A stretch of 64,000 bases of DNA, taken from JBBQWR01 sp038210495. Lineage in GTDB: Bacteria; Planctomycetota; Planctomycetia; Pirellulales; DATAWG01. The DNA lies in NCBI GenBank assembly GCA_038210495.1, contig JBBQWR010000008.1, forward strand, positions 1-64,000, written 5' to 3'. Shown here in pieces: positions 1-8,804 of this stretch (position 1 is the stretch's first letter; the number at the start of each line of letters is the position of its first letter). A program made the translations under genes and the position numbers. Below the pieces are notes generated by a model. It ran no database searches, was not told where the DNA came from, and was given only the letters and a program-made list of their open reading frames with translations.

Positions 1-1
1 G

Positions 2-121
2 GGTGGATTCCTGCTTCGCAAAGGCGACGGCGAACCCGGCTGGATCACGATCTGGCGGGGCATGGATAAACTCCTCCTTGGCGTCCGTGGTCATCGAGCC
101 ATGAAAAAAAGATGTGGGTAA
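2..121 (+). pseudogene. C-terminal end of an IS4-type transposase (runs off window start)
   Basis: The frame is open from the window edge to a TAA and gives 39 residues containing GGFLLRKGDGEPG followed by TIWRGMDKL. This matches the C-terminal end of IS4/Tn5-like DDE transposases, where GGFLGRKxDGEPGxxTLWRG is typical. The usual final Leu-Asp-Asp stretch is replaced by a basic tail (RAMKKRCG), so the end may be degenerate. Whether the rest of the gene is intact cannot be seen. The identification rests on one motif, but that motif is distinctive. Confidence 0.7.
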
Positions 122-127
122 TTACAA

Positions 128-216
128 GGGCTGGAGGCGTCCCCGCCGAAGCCCCGGACAGTGGTTCCGAATGGGAGCGGCTCCGAGGCTTCTCTTCAAT
201 CCAGCCCCGGCCACCC
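128..216. repeat. Dispersed intergenic repeat, family P, long copy 1
   Basis: The segment starts GGCTGGAGGCGTCCCCGCC, runs through GAAGCCCCGGACAGTGGTT and ends CCCCGGCCACCC. It aligns along its length with 50973-51075, and its outer part matches the shorter copies at 20389-20428 and 43270-43310. The ends GG(TGG)CTGG and CCGGCCACC are inverted. It lies between the transposase tail and the convergent ABC gene. Confidence 0.7.
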
Positions 217-232
217 TCTTTTGTTCCGTGCC

Positions 233-958
233 TTATAGATGCTCGCGAAGCTGCGCCGTGCTGGCCGGTTGCTCCGAAAGCTGGCCATCGCGAATCCAGA
301 CGATGCGCTCCGCCCGCTCGGCCACCTCGAGACTGTGCGTGATGACGATCAGCGTCATGCCGCGCTGCCGATGCAATTGATCGAACAAATCCAGCACGCT
401 GGCGCCCGATTTCGAATCCAAATTGCCGGTCGGCTCATCGGCCAACAGCATCGGCGGCTCGTTGGCGAGCGCCCGCGCGATCGCCACCCTTTGCCGCTCG
501 CCGACCGAGAGCTGCATCGGCAAATGGCTCGAGCGATGGCTCATGCCGACCCGCTTAAGCAACTCATCGGCCCGTTGAATCCGTGCCCGGCCCGAGAGCG
601 GCCGCTCGAACATCGGAATCTGCACATTCTCGACCGCGGTAAGCGTGGGCAGCAGATAGAACGATTGGAACACGAAGCCGATTTTCTGCGACCGAAAGGC
701 GTCTAAATCGCGCATCTTCGACATCGGCTGGCCATCGAAATAGATTTCGCCCGATGTCGGCCGATCGAGCGTGCCGAGCAGATTCAGGAGCGTCGATTTG
801 CCGCTGCCGCTGGGGCCCATGATGGCGACGTATTCGCCCTTGTTGATCTCGAGCGACACGTCGACCAGCGCGGTCACTCCGCCATCAGGATAGGTCCGGC
901 CAACATGGTCGACGCGCACTAGCGCCGAACTGGCGTGACCGTTCGCACTCTCACTCAT
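233..958 (-). CDS. ABC transporter ATP-binding protein (MacB/LolD type)
   Basis: This 241-residue cytoplasmic ATPase powers a MacB/LolD-type export or lipoprotein-trafficking system. Visible motifs are Walker A GPSGSGKST, Q-loop VFQSFYLLP, a signature region LSVGERQRVAIARAL (Val replaces the usual Gly of LSGGE), Walker B LLADEPTGNLD and the switch His in VITHS. LADEPTGNLD is characteristic of this subfamily. The start at 958 is chosen because it gives a normal N-terminus and an ATGAGTGA overlap with the upstream permease gene; an in-frame extension to 1057 would run into that gene. The two overlap by 8 bp and are surely co-transcribed. The substrate is unknown. Confidence 0.93.
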   Translation of the reverse strand: MSESANGHASSALVRVDHVGRTYPDGGVTALVDVSLEINKGEYVAIMGPSGSGKSTLLNLLGTLDRPTSGEIYFDGQPMSKMRDLDAFRSQKIGFVFQSFYLLPTLTAVENVQIPMFERPLSGRARIQRADELLKRVGMSHRSSHLPMQLSVGERQRVAIARALANEPPMLLADEPTGNLDSKSGASVLDLFDQLHRQRGMTLIVITHSLEVAERAERIVWIRDGQLSEQPASTAQLREHL

Positions 959-2114
959 AACGTAGGGCCTCCGTGGGAGGTAAGCTGGCGCCGCGGATCG
1001 CTGGATAGGCCCCTCCCACCAGTCCGACCACCAGCGCCATAACCAGCCCCGTCCCAATCACCGTCGGCGAGATGTTCGGTTGCACCAAGCCTTGAGCGGC
1101 GGGCAGGGCGGCCAGTAGTTTAGTCAATACAACGGCGGCGACGATTCCAAGCAGCGCCCCGGCCAAGCTCAACACGAACGTCTCGCCCAAGATCATCCGC
1201 ATGATGCGGCTCTTGCGCCAGCCGATCGCCCTCAGAATGCCAATCTCTTGAGTACGTTCCAAGACGGACATGATCATCGTATTGAGCATGCCCACGGCCC
1301 CGATCACGAGCGCGATCGCCGAGGTCATCCAGGCCATGGCCTTCGATAGTTTGATCTCGTTCGAGTTGCTGACATACTCTTCCGTGGTCACGGCATCCAG
1401 GTGATACAGGTCTCCCTTGGGCCCCTTCAAATTCTTCACGGCCTCGCGGATCGCGGTCATGGCCGATGCGTTCGCCACTAAGCCCTTCTTGAGCACGATG
1501 TCGAATTCGGAGACCTGACCGGGCCGGGCCATTAATTTTTGCAGCGTCGGCAACAGCGCGATCGCGCCGCTGTCCTCGAACGGGCTCGATCCGTTGTAGA
1601 TGCCGGCGACGGTAAACTTCTTCAATTCGATCTCGACCGTTTCCCCGACCTTTTTTCCTAGGTTCCGCGCCAAAATACTGCCGAGCAGCACACCGTCTTT
1701 TTCGCTCGAATTGAGCGTTTTACCACCCGGCTGGACTTGCATGTTGGCCAGGGCGGCACTGTCGCCCGGGTAACCCCGTAGCACGATCGGAATCGGCGAG
1801 CTTTGCAGCTTGACCTTATCCATCAGCAAGGGGGTAATCCGCGCAATCTTCGCACCGATCTTGGGGTCGTCCTGCAATTGATCCAGGATCGATTCGTCGA
1901 GCCGAGCGGTATCCATCGTCGACAGACCTGCCCCGACCACGATCAGATCGACGTCCCGCGCGGTCAGCAGCGAGAGCTGAGTCTTCTCAAACCCGTCGGA
2001 AACCCCGAGCAGAGCCACGACCGCAGTGATCGCAACCGCAATGCCCAAGCCGGTGAGCAGCGACCGGACTGGGCGGCGGAGCACGTTCTTGGCGACAAAG
2101 GAAAAAAAACGCAT
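951..2114 (-). CDS. ABC transporter permease, FtsX/MacB family
   Basis: This 387-residue inner-membrane protein has one N-terminal membrane segment (about residues 15-38, within VRSLLTGLGIAVAITAVVAL), a periplasmic MacB-PCD-like domain (about 40-260), and three C-terminal segments (about 265-290, 310-340 and 350-375). The cytoplasmic loop ERTQEIGILRAIGWRKSRI is the classic FtsX/MacB coupling motif. It is the membrane partner of the downstream ATPase, with which it overlaps by 8 bp. No periplasmic adaptor (MacA) gene lies next to it, so the role in macrolide, lipoprotein or peptide export is open. Confidence 0.93.
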   Translation of the reverse strand: MRFFSFVAKNVLRRPVRSLLTGLGIAVAITAVVALLGVSDGFEKTQLSLLTARDVDLIVVGAGLSTMDTARLDESILDQLQDDPKIGAKIARITPLLMDKVKLQSSPIPIVLRGYPGDSAALANMQVQPGGKTLNSSEKDGVLLGSILARNLGKKVGETVEIELKKFTVAGIYNGSSPFEDSGAIALLPTLQKLMARPGQVSEFDIVLKKGLVANASAMTAIREAVKNLKGPKGDLYHLDAVTTEEYVSNSNEIKLSKAMAWMTSAIALVIGAVGMLNTMIMSVLERTQEIGILRAIGWRKSRIMRMILGETFVLSLAGALLGIVAAVVLTKLLAALPAAQGLVQPNISPTVIGTGLVMALVVGLVGGAYPAIRGASLPPTEALRYE

Positions 2115-2576
2115 TCAGGACCACAGGGGGCGCGACTCGGAAGGAAAACCTCGCCTATTCGGAATAGCCATCGCAGCATTAACTTAGCTACTGCCAATGG
2201 CGCCTGTCTAGGGGATCAACCCATCCGGCGCAGCTGCCGCCAACCGCCGAACACCTTTGCGTCATGCGATTTACAACTCGCCGCCCCACATAGCCGCGGC
2301 ATCCTGCTGCGCCGTAAGGGAGGAGGCGGAGACGCAAAGATTTGCGGTTCCAAGATACTAATGACCGGAATGAAAAACTCCTTCTCCCTTTGGGAGAGGG
2401 CCGGGGTGAGGGTTCCTAATCGTGATATCAACCCGACGCATCAGTGAGGAAGTGTGGTCGTAATTACCAACGGTTCCCCGCATCCCCCCTGTCCTCTCCC
2501 TTGCTTTCCGCCACCCTGAAAACGAAACTAAAAGCACGCCGCCCGATAACCGCTTCGCCGTGCTTCACCTCGCCCC
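2115..2576. other. Intergenic region between divergent genes
   Basis: About 460 bp separate the permease start from the beta-propeller gene, and promoters for both must lie here. No convincing coding sequence is seen. The only recognisable structure is the short GC-rich repeat at 2380-2412. Confidence 0.6.
2380..2412 (+). repeat. Short intergenic repeat (CTCCCTTTGGGAGAGGG type)
   Basis: It contains CTCCCTTTGGGAGAGGG followed by CCGGGGTGAGGG. The first part is a small hairpin. A close relative in reverse orientation lies inside uvrA at 61201-61237. The motif resembles repeats scattered in many planctomycete and proteobacterial genomes. Confidence 0.6.
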
Positions 2577-3926
2577 ATGAAACTCCCGTTCCCGCTGGTT
2601 TGTTTCCTGCTATTCGCAGTCGCGCAGTTCAATCACCAACCGGCCCATGCCGCCGATCCGCTTCCCTCATCCGCTGCCGCCAAGCGTGACCTCAACTGGC
2701 CGCAGTTCCGCGGCCCGGACGGCCAAGGACACTCCAACGCCACCGGTCTCCCCACCACCTGGAGCGAAACCGAAAACGTCCGCTGGAAGACTCCCATCCA
2801 CGGCCGCGGCTGGTCCAGCACCGTCATCTGGGGCGACCAAATCTGGCTCACGACCGCCACGCCCGACGGCAAGGAACTCTTTGCCGTCTGCGTCGATCTG
2901 GCGACCGGCAAGATCACCCACAACCAAAAACTGTTCGACGTCGAAAAGCCGCAAGAAGCTCACACGTTCAATAGCTACGCCTCGCCGACGCCGGTCATCG
3001 AGCAAGATCGGGTCTATATCACGTTCGGCTCGCCCGGCACGGCCTGCCTCGACACCCGCAGCGGCGCGGTGCTCTGGCAACGTCGCGACCTGCCTTGCAA
3101 TCACTTTCGCGGCGCGGGCTCCTCGCCGATCCTGTTTGAGAACCTGCTGATCATGCACTTCGACGGGTTCGACTACCAATACGTCGTCGCCCTCGACAAG
3201 CTCACCGGCAAGACAGTCTGGAAGAAAGACCGCGACGCCGACTACGGCTCGGGAGACGGGGATTTGAAAAAGGCTTTCTCCACGCCGCTGGTTATCACCG
3301 CCAGCGGCCGGCAGCAACTGATCAGCCCGTTCTCCAAATGGACGCTCTCGTACGACCCGCGAACCGGCGACGAGCTTTGGCGGGTGCACTACAACAGCTT
3401 TAGCTCGACCGCCCGGCCGCTGTTCGCCCCCGACATTCTCGGCGGCCTGCTGTATCTGAACACCGGCTTCGGCAAAGCCGACTTGCTCGCCGTCCGCCCC
3501 GACGGTTCCGGTGACATCACGTCGTCGCACATCGCGTGGAAGGCCACCAAAAGCATCGGGTCCAAACCCTCGGCGATCCTGCTGGACGGCCTGATCTACG
3601 CCGTCCACGACTCGGGCACTATGATTTGCCTAGACGCCACGACGGGCAAAGAAATCTGGACCCACCGGCTCAAAGGCGAATACTCGGCCTCGCCGATCTC
3701 AGCCGACGGCCACCTGTACTTATGCAACGAATCCGGCCAAACGACCATCCTCCAACCCGGCCGAACCTACCAAGAACTCACCACTAACACCCTCGACGAC
3801 GGCATCATGGCCTCCCCAGCCGCAGTTGGACATACTTTGATTCTTCGCACGAAGTCGGCGTTGTATCGGATTGAATTGAACGGCGGATTACCTGACAAAC
3901 GGCCTGAATCGGCGCCTTTAAACTAG
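2577..3926 (+). CDS. Secreted PQQ-like beta-propeller protein
   Basis: This 449-residue protein has a Sec signal peptide (about 1-26, cleavage near AHA-AD) followed by beta-propeller blades of the PQQ/BamB type. WPQFRGPDGQGHS and repeated blade motifs such as LDKLTGKTVWKK, YDPRTGDELWRV and LDATTGKEIWTH are visible. WPQFRGPxGxG is the usual opening of the abundant planctomycete PQQ-repeat family. It probably acts in the periplasm or at the surface in binding or assembly. No catalytic dehydrogenase residues are apparent, so it should not be called an alcohol dehydrogenase. It appears monocistronic. Confidence 0.9.
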   Translation: MKLPFPLVCFLLFAVAQFNHQPAHAADPLPSSAAAKRDLNWPQFRGPDGQGHSNATGLPTTWSETENVRWKTPIHGRGWSSTVIWGDQIWLTTATPDGKELFAVCVDLATGKITHNQKLFDVEKPQEAHTFNSYASPTPVIEQDRVYITFGSPGTACLDTRSGAVLWQRRDLPCNHFRGAGSSPILFENLLIMHFDGFDYQYVVALDKLTGKTVWKKDRDADYGSGDGDLKKAFSTPLVITASGRQQLISPFSKWTLSYDPRTGDELWRVHYNSFSSTARPLFAPDILGGLLYLNTGFGKADLLAVRPDGSGDITSSHIAWKATKSIGSKPSAILLDGLIYAVHDSGTMICLDATTGKEIWTHRLKGEYSASPISADGHLYLCNESGQTTILQPGRTYQELTTNTLDDGIMASPAAVGHTLILRTKSALYRIELNGGLPDKRPESAPLN

Positions 3927-4126
3927 TTGATTTGGCAACTATTGGCCGAAAGTTGAGTTAGTTTTTAAATCCTACGCACGCAAGACCCAAAGCGAAAAGC
4001 TTGCAGTCCTTTTGTGCTAAATATGATCGAATCGGCGTTGGTCGCCCCCCGCAGGTCAGATTGCCACCCAATGGTTGAATACAATCTTTGACTATCTCGC
4101 GCACTGTCGTTTAAATGGGTAGAAAC

Positions 4127-4384
4127 ATGGAACCGATCGAAGTGTCTGTCGTCGGCGCTTGCGAGGCCGAGATAAAATTCTCAAAGCTTTTGAAGCGCGT
4201 TGCAGTGGGCGAGGAGATCACCATCACTCAGCATGGCAAACCTATCGCCCGCCTAATTCCCGTTCGGCCGACTCATTCGATGGAAACTCGCCGAGAAGCG
4301 ATTCTTAAGATGCGAGAACTCGCGGCTCGCAACAGCCTGGGTGGCCTGCGGATTCGCGACTTGATCGCCGAGGAGCGGCGGTGA
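4127..4384 (+). CDS. Phd/YefM-family antitoxin, apparently without a toxin
   Basis: This 85-residue protein matches type II antitoxins of the prevent-host-death fold. It has an N-terminal region ending in FSKLLKRVAVGEEI, the ITQHGKPIARLIPV strand-turn characteristic of the family, and a helical C-terminus of the kind that normally clamps a VapC/PIN toxin. The ATG at 4127 fits the family better than an in-frame ATG at 4115. The usual toxin gene should follow within a few bases, but the next gene begins 50 bp on and encodes an unrelated zinc-ribbon protein. No PIN-like frame is visible on either side. Confidence 0.85.
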   Translation: MEPIEVSVVGACEAEIKFSKLLKRVAVGEEITITQHGKPIARLIPVRPTHSMETRREAILKMRELAARNSLGGLRIRDLIAEERR

Positions 4385-4434
4385 AGCCTTCGTTTCTTTT
4401 CCTTTTCTGAATTTTCGATCCTTGGAGCCACGCG

Positions 4435-5520
4435 ATGTCGAACGTTAAATGCCCTCATTGTGCGGCGATTGTGACCGACAGCGACGCGCTGGCAACGATC
4501 TGTCCCCTTTGTGGTCAACCGCTCCCTGACACGGCGAATTTACAGCGACATGCGCCGCTTGCGTCGCCGGTCTCAACTATTGGCATGCGTGACCGGCGCG
4601 GGCCTCCCTGGCGCATGCTGTTGTGGGGAGGGATGGCGGTCGTGATTGTCGCGATTGGCTTCCGGTTGGCATTCGAAATGACGCCGCGGGCCACAGCCAT
4701 TCGCAACAGTCCGGTCGAGCATGATGAACCGGCCGCCGAGCTGCCCACAGTCGCACTGAAGCCGACCTCTCCTCCGGCGAACCAGCACGACACGAACCAG
4801 CACGACACGAACCCGCACGACACGAACCCGCACGACACGAACCCGGCCGCCGAGGCGCCGCCCGCGGCGGCAATGGCGCCGGCCAACAATCTAGCGGCCG
4901 GCGCTCCGCCGATCGCGCAGCCCGCCGTGGCCAACGCCGGGCCGCCGCCCCACATTGATTTCCAACTTCCACCGGTTGTGCGCCTTGCCGACCCCGATGG
5001 CGAGTACGTTATTCCGGCGCTGAACAATCAACGCGTTACGCTGACCGGCACGATCAAGCGGCTTCGAGTGGCTTCGATCGATGCCAACTCCGTGCTCGAT
5101 GCCTCTGACCTTAAAGTTCGCGAGATAATTTGCGCGGGCAAGATCGACGCCGCTTCGGTGGTCAAGCTGAATGCTCCGGGTGGAGCCGTTGAATTCCGAG
5201 AAAAAGTCGCTGGTGGCGTAAACCTGGAGGTGAACGCGCCAGGCGGCATCGTCACGTTCGGTGATGCCGGCGGCGGCATGGACGCCAAGATCAACGGCGG
5301 CGTCATGTTGAAGATTACCGCGAAGCGGGTCGAATTCCGCGATCGAATCAACGGCGGCGTTCACGTGGACGTCGCGCTCAGTAATGACGGCGCGCTTGCC
5401 TTTAAGGAGCTGACAGGCGGCGCCCACATTCATTACCACAAGATCCGCCGCGAAGACCTTGAGCCCCACATCCAGTCAGGCTCCGTTGATCTAACTGCTG
5501 AGTTCAAGCAGACGGAGTAG
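4435..5520 (+). CDS. Membrane protein with N-terminal zinc ribbon and C-terminal beta-repeat region
   Basis: This protein has 361 residues. Residues 6-27 form a zinc-ribbon-like knuckle pair, CPHC and CPLCGQP. One membrane segment follows at about 62-80 (WRMLLWGGMAVVIVAIGF). The linker (about 100-170) is rich in Pro, Ala and His and contains four or more NQHDT/NPHDT pentads encoded by a DNA tandem repeat. The last 160 residues are short Gly/Val/Ile strands (KLNAPGGAVEF, NGGVMLKITAKRVEF) resembling a bactofilin- or DUF2807-like beta-solenoid. The layout suggests a cytoplasmic metal-binding head with an extracytoplasmic beta-domain. The function is unknown. Confidence 0.8.
   Translation: MSNVKCPHCAAIVTDSDALATICPLCGQPLPDTANLQRHAPLASPVSTIGMRDRRGPPWRMLLWGGMAVVIVAIGFRLAFEMTPRATAIRNSPVEHDEPAAELPTVALKPTSPPANQHDTNQHDTNPHDTNPHDTNPAAEAPPAAAMAPANNLAAGAPPIAQPAVANAGPPPHIDFQLPPVVRLADPDGEYVIPALNNQRVTLTGTIKRLRVASIDANSVLDASDLKVREIICAGKIDAASVVKLNAPGGAVEFREKVAGGVNLEVNAPGGIVTFGDAGGGMDAKINGGVMLKITAKRVEFRDRINGGVHVDVALSNDGALAFKELTGGAHIHYHKIRREDLEPHIQSGSVDLTAEFKQTE
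4780..4845 (+). repeat. 15-bp in-frame tandem repeat
   Basis: Four full units of AACC(A/C)GCACGACACG plus a partial fifth sit in frame and encode Asn-(Gln/Pro)-His-Asp-Thr. Copies 1-2 carry A and copies 3-4 carry C at the fifth base, which suggests stepwise duplication. Copy-number change would keep the reading frame. Confidence 0.95.
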
Positions 5521-5553
5521 AGCGTTTGCCAATCACCCGACTTCCCTCGCCCC

Positions 5554-7119
5554 TCACGGCCGCCCTTCGGTTGACCGCAGCGTAATTAGCTCCAGCGGCT
5601 CGATGTCGGGGATCGTCAATTTTCCGCCGTCCATCGTGATTGTGCCGGCGGCGGCGTTGTTGAGCTTGCCGCTGCTGCGATGCACCGCGAACCGCAACGG
5701 CGTCGTTAGCTTTGCCAGTTCGGGCGCCTGGATCGTTACGCTGTAGGCTTGACTCGGACGGCCGCCGTTGTGCAGGGCGAAATTCTTTTCGTCGTCCGTG
5801 TCGCTGAAGCTCGGCGCCGTGTAATTTGACAGGGCAAAACTCCATGAGCCGTCGGGGTCCCGCGCGGCGGCCGCGTTGAGTCGCGGCTTCTTCCCGTAGG
5901 TGTAGGTCATCTCCCCGTCGAGACTGCTCAAGCAGTGATGAAACTGGGCGCCCACGTCGAATGCGGCCGAAAGCTGCTGGAGATAGTAATACTTTTGCAG
6001 GACCGTGAGCCGAAATGGGTTCACCTCGTATTTGAGAATCCGGTCGGTGTTGCCATGCGGATCGGCGAGCTCCGCCCCGATAAAGTATTGCCAATGGGTG
6101 ACGCCATGATTGACGTCGTTCAGAAAACGCGAGGCGAGGCTCGTCGCTTGCAAAGCGTCGCCCGCGTCTTCGTCGCCGTCGAACGTGCCGCCCGCCTCGG
6201 TGATCCAGAACTCTTTTCCGGCGGCCCGCGAAGCCATTTCCGGCGTGGCGGCGTTGTTATACGAGTGCGTGGCGATGCCATCCAGGGCTCGCCACGCGGC
6301 CGGATCGGCTTTGATCGCGTCGACGGTCGCATAGGCGTCCGCGAGGCAGTTGGCCGACTCGGGCGCGACGATCTTCACCTGCTGAAATCCAGCCGCGTCG
6401 AGCGCCTTGCGGACCGAGACGATCATCACCGGCCATTGGGCATTGTGCAGCTTGACGGGCCGATCGTTGGGCTCGTTCACGATTCCGGTCGCGCCGACGA
6501 GCACGCCCGTTTCGGTCTTGAAATCGCGGATGAAATTGGCAAGCAACTGGGCGTAGTTGGCAATCTGATCGTCCTTCATGAAGCCGTGCCCGTCGTCCAT
6601 GTATTCGGGAAAATCGGCGGGCGAGAGTATTAAATCCTTGAGGCCGGCCTCTTGAGCGGCGGTCAGCTTCCCGCTGCCGAAATAACCGTCGACATAAAAC
6701 GAGATGTCGAACTTGCCCGGCTCGGGCGAATAGTCCTTCGGATGGAAAGCCAGTCGCCCGCTGCGGAAATGCGCGTCGCGCCATAACAGCTGCGCGATCC
6801 GCGTGTTTTGCTCCGGCGAGACCTGAGACTTATAGATCGCCGCTTTGGTCCACGGAAAAATATTGGCGCCCAGGCCACCAAATGACTGTCGGGCGCCGGG
6901 CTCGACCGTAATTGTCACCGTGGGTCGGGGCTTGGATGCCGGCGAAGCAACTACGGCCGCGGAGGCCGCCGTGGGTCGCGCCATTGAAGCTTCAACCGCA
7001 ATCGGTTTTTTTGGTTCGCTGGCATCGGAACAGCCATTTGCCGTCAACGCAACCGGCAGCAACGCACACATGCAAACGGACATGCGGCAAATTCCTAGCA
7101 TCATAGGCTCAGTTTTCAT
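5554..7119 (-). CDS. Putative GH30-like glycoside hydrolase lipoprotein
   Basis: This 521-residue exported protein has a hydrophobic signal ending at Cys30 (TANGC, an atypical lipobox), a low-complexity linker to about residue 65, and then a clan GH-A-like barrel opening with RQSFGGLGANIFPW. The probable acid/base is Glu216 in GIVNEPN and the probable nucleophile is Glu308 in FWITEAGG, about 90 residues apart as expected for strands 4 and 7. The last 100 residues look like the beta-sandwich that accompanies GH30 and GH39 enzymes. The substrate cannot be stated. The gene is convergent with its neighbour, with 33 bp between stops, and has no sugar genes nearby. Downstream ATGs near the N-terminus are alternative starts. 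Confidence 0.75.
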   Translation of the reverse strand: MKTEPMMLGICRMSVCMCALLPVALTANGCSDASEPKKPIAVEASMARPTAASAAVVASPASKPRPTVTITVEPGARQSFGGLGANIFPWTKAAIYKSQVSPEQNTRIAQLLWRDAHFRSGRLAFHPKDYSPEPGKFDISFYVDGYFGSGKLTAAQEAGLKDLILSPADFPEYMDDGHGFMKDDQIANYAQLLANFIRDFKTETGVLVGATGIVNEPNDRPVKLHNAQWPVMIVSVRKALDAAGFQQVKIVAPESANCLADAYATVDAIKADPAAWRALDGIATHSYNNAATPEMASRAAGKEFWITEAGGTFDGDEDAGDALQATSLASRFLNDVNHGVTHWQYFIGAELADPHGNTDRILKYEVNPFRLTVLQKYYYLQQLSAAFDVGAQFHHCLSSLDGEMTYTYGKKPRLNAAAARDPDGSWSFALSNYTAPSFSDTDDEKNFALHNGGRPSQAYSVTIQAPELAKLTTPLRFAVHRSSGKLNNAAAGTITMDGGKLTIPDIEPLELITLRSTEGRP

Positions 7120-7168
7120 ACTTGGGCGACTTTGATCACAAATGGCGAAGGGGTTGTAAATCCGGCTC

Positions 7169-7282
7169 TAGAGCCACGCACGAAGTAAGCCGGGCGTATT
7201 GCCTCGCAGCGCGAGAAAAACATAAAAACTGCGAAGAGAATACGAAAAATTGCGAGGAACGCTTACTTCCGTGCGAGGCTCT
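7169..7282. repeat. MITE-like inverted-repeat element, family M, copy A
   Basis: The left end TAGAGCCACGCACGAAGTAA and right end CTTACTTCCGTGCGAGGCTCT (7262-7282) are imperfect inverted repeats about 22 bp long around an AT-richer core of about 70 bp. The same ends recur at 10613-10741 and 56509-56592. It has no coding capacity. Confidence 0.8.
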
Positions 7283-7397
7283 CGATGATTAATATTCAGT
7301 CTACTACTCTTTGTGACGCGGGCGAGCGAGCGGGTCAGAAACTTTAACGTCGCTCCACTTCCTGCCGCGTAGTTCCAAGGAGACGTTCTCGGACGCA

Positions 7398-8804
7398 ATG
7401 CGTTCCATGCGATCATTGATTCATCGGGTTCCGCAACCGCTTTTGCGGCTATTATGGCCATCACGCCCCGTTCACTCGCGTGTCGACCAGCGCTTTCGCG
7501 CGGTCGTTCAGCCCACCGCCCGCGGATCGGCTCGAACTTCTATCATTTTAGCGATCAGTTGTTCGCTGGCGATCGCCACGGCCATAGGACTGATATTGTT
7601 CCCCCGTGATGGCGGTGATCGAAGTTCCGCCACGACGGATCCGCAATCGCCCTCGCACGCCAATCGTCCGAGCAATTCACGCGACACGCAAACCCCAAAG
7701 GATATTCGCGAGACGCGGCCTCTCGGGCCGGGCGGCGTCGCAGTCGATGGCGTTGCTGTCGATGGCATCGCGGCCGCGCGGGCCGAAATCCTCGCGCTCT
7801 CCAATGAATCGCTGGAAGTCGCCAAGGCCTTGGCGGCGAAATATCCCCGCAGTACCGATCCCATCGGACTCTTGGGAATGGTTTACAATCAACTGGAAGA
7901 ATCGTCCAAAGCCCAGGCGTGCTGGGAAGAAGTGGTGCGGCGAAACCCGCGTCGGGCCGATTCTTTCGAGTCGCTTGCCCGGCTCTACATTCGCCGAGGG
8001 GATTTCGATCGGGCCATCGCCATGTGTCGGCGCGGAATTGCCACTGCCGGAGAAACTCCGGCCCTCGATATTCGACTGGGCGAGGCGCTCATCCTGGCCG
8101 GTCAGCCGGAACGAGCGATCGAAGCGCTCCGCGACTCATTCGGCGACGCCGGCGCTCAACCGGCTTCGGAAGCTCTGATTCTTTTGGGCAAAGCCTATTT
8201 CCTGTTGGAGCGATACCAGCAATCCAAGGACAATTATGGACTAGCGATAAAAGCTCTGCCCGACGATCCGAGAGCGCTCTTTGGATATGCATCCGCTTGC
8301 GATCGACTGGGGTTGGAACGCGAGGCCGGCGAGGCTTTTGCGAAGCACAAAGCGCTGACTGACGCATCCAGCGAGTCGTCGCGCCATCACCGGGACATTT
8401 CCCACGACGTCGATCGGTATCGACAAATCCTAAGTCTCACCTGCTTTAACGCCGCACAGGTCTACGTCGGCAATGGGGATTGGGCGAGCGCCGAGACCGT
8501 GCTTCGTCGCGGCATCGACGCTCATCCCGGCGAGGTCAATTGCCGCGCCCTGCTGGTCGCCTTACTGAGAAAGACTCGCCGCGGCGAAGCGGCCATCTCG
8601 CTTTGCCGAAAGTTGATCGAGCTTGAGCCGGCCAACTACGAGTACCCTCTGCAGCTCTCGATGATCTACGCGGAATTGGATCGGCCCGCCGATTCCCTGG
8701 TCGAGGCCACGGCCGCCTTGGCCCTGGCGCCCGACAACAAGGAATGCCAGCAACAAGCGGCCGCATTGAAAGACAAAGGGCCGAGTCATGGCGTTCACCG
8801 ATAA
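7398..8804 (+). CDS. Membrane-anchored TPR protein
   Basis: This 468-residue protein has a short basic N-terminus, one membrane segment at about residues 50-68 (IILAISCSLAIATAIGLILF), a low-complexity stretch, then tandem tetratricopeptide repeats from about 125 to the end (ALAAKYPRSTDPIGLLGMVY, RADSFESLARLYIRRGDFD, LEPANYEYPLQLSMIYAELD). TPRs make protein-protein scaffolds. Its last 17 bp overlap the start of the CRTAC1 gene, so the two are translationally coupled and probably act together. This pairing of TPR with CRTAC1 is frequent in planctomycetes. The start may instead be the ATG nine bases later. Confidence 0.85.
   Translation: MRSMRSLIHRVPQPLLRLLWPSRPVHSRVDQRFRAVVQPTARGSARTSIILAISCSLAIATAIGLILFPRDGGDRSSATTDPQSPSHANRPSNSRDTQTPKDIRETRPLGPGGVAVDGVAVDGIAAARAEILALSNESLEVAKALAAKYPRSTDPIGLLGMVYNQLEESSKAQACWEEVVRRNPRRADSFESLARLYIRRGDFDRAIAMCRRGIATAGETPALDIRLGEALILAGQPERAIEALRDSFGDAGAQPASEALILLGKAYFLLERYQQSKDNYGLAIKALPDDPRALFGYASACDRLGLEREAGEAFAKHKALTDASSESSRHHRDISHDVDRYRQILSLTCFNAAQVYVGNGDWASAETVLRRGIDAHPGEVNCRALLVALLRKTRRGEAAISLCRKLIELEPANYEYPLQLSMIYAELDRPADSLVEATAALALAPDNKECQQQAAALKDKGPSHGVHR

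Noticed and set aside
3927..4126. Possible toxin gene partner before the antitoxin
   Set aside because: No frame of useful length with PIN, RelE or similar motifs exists in these 200 bp on either strand.
4780..4845. CRISPR-like array
   Set aside because: The 15-bp units are contiguous, without spacers, and in frame within a gene.
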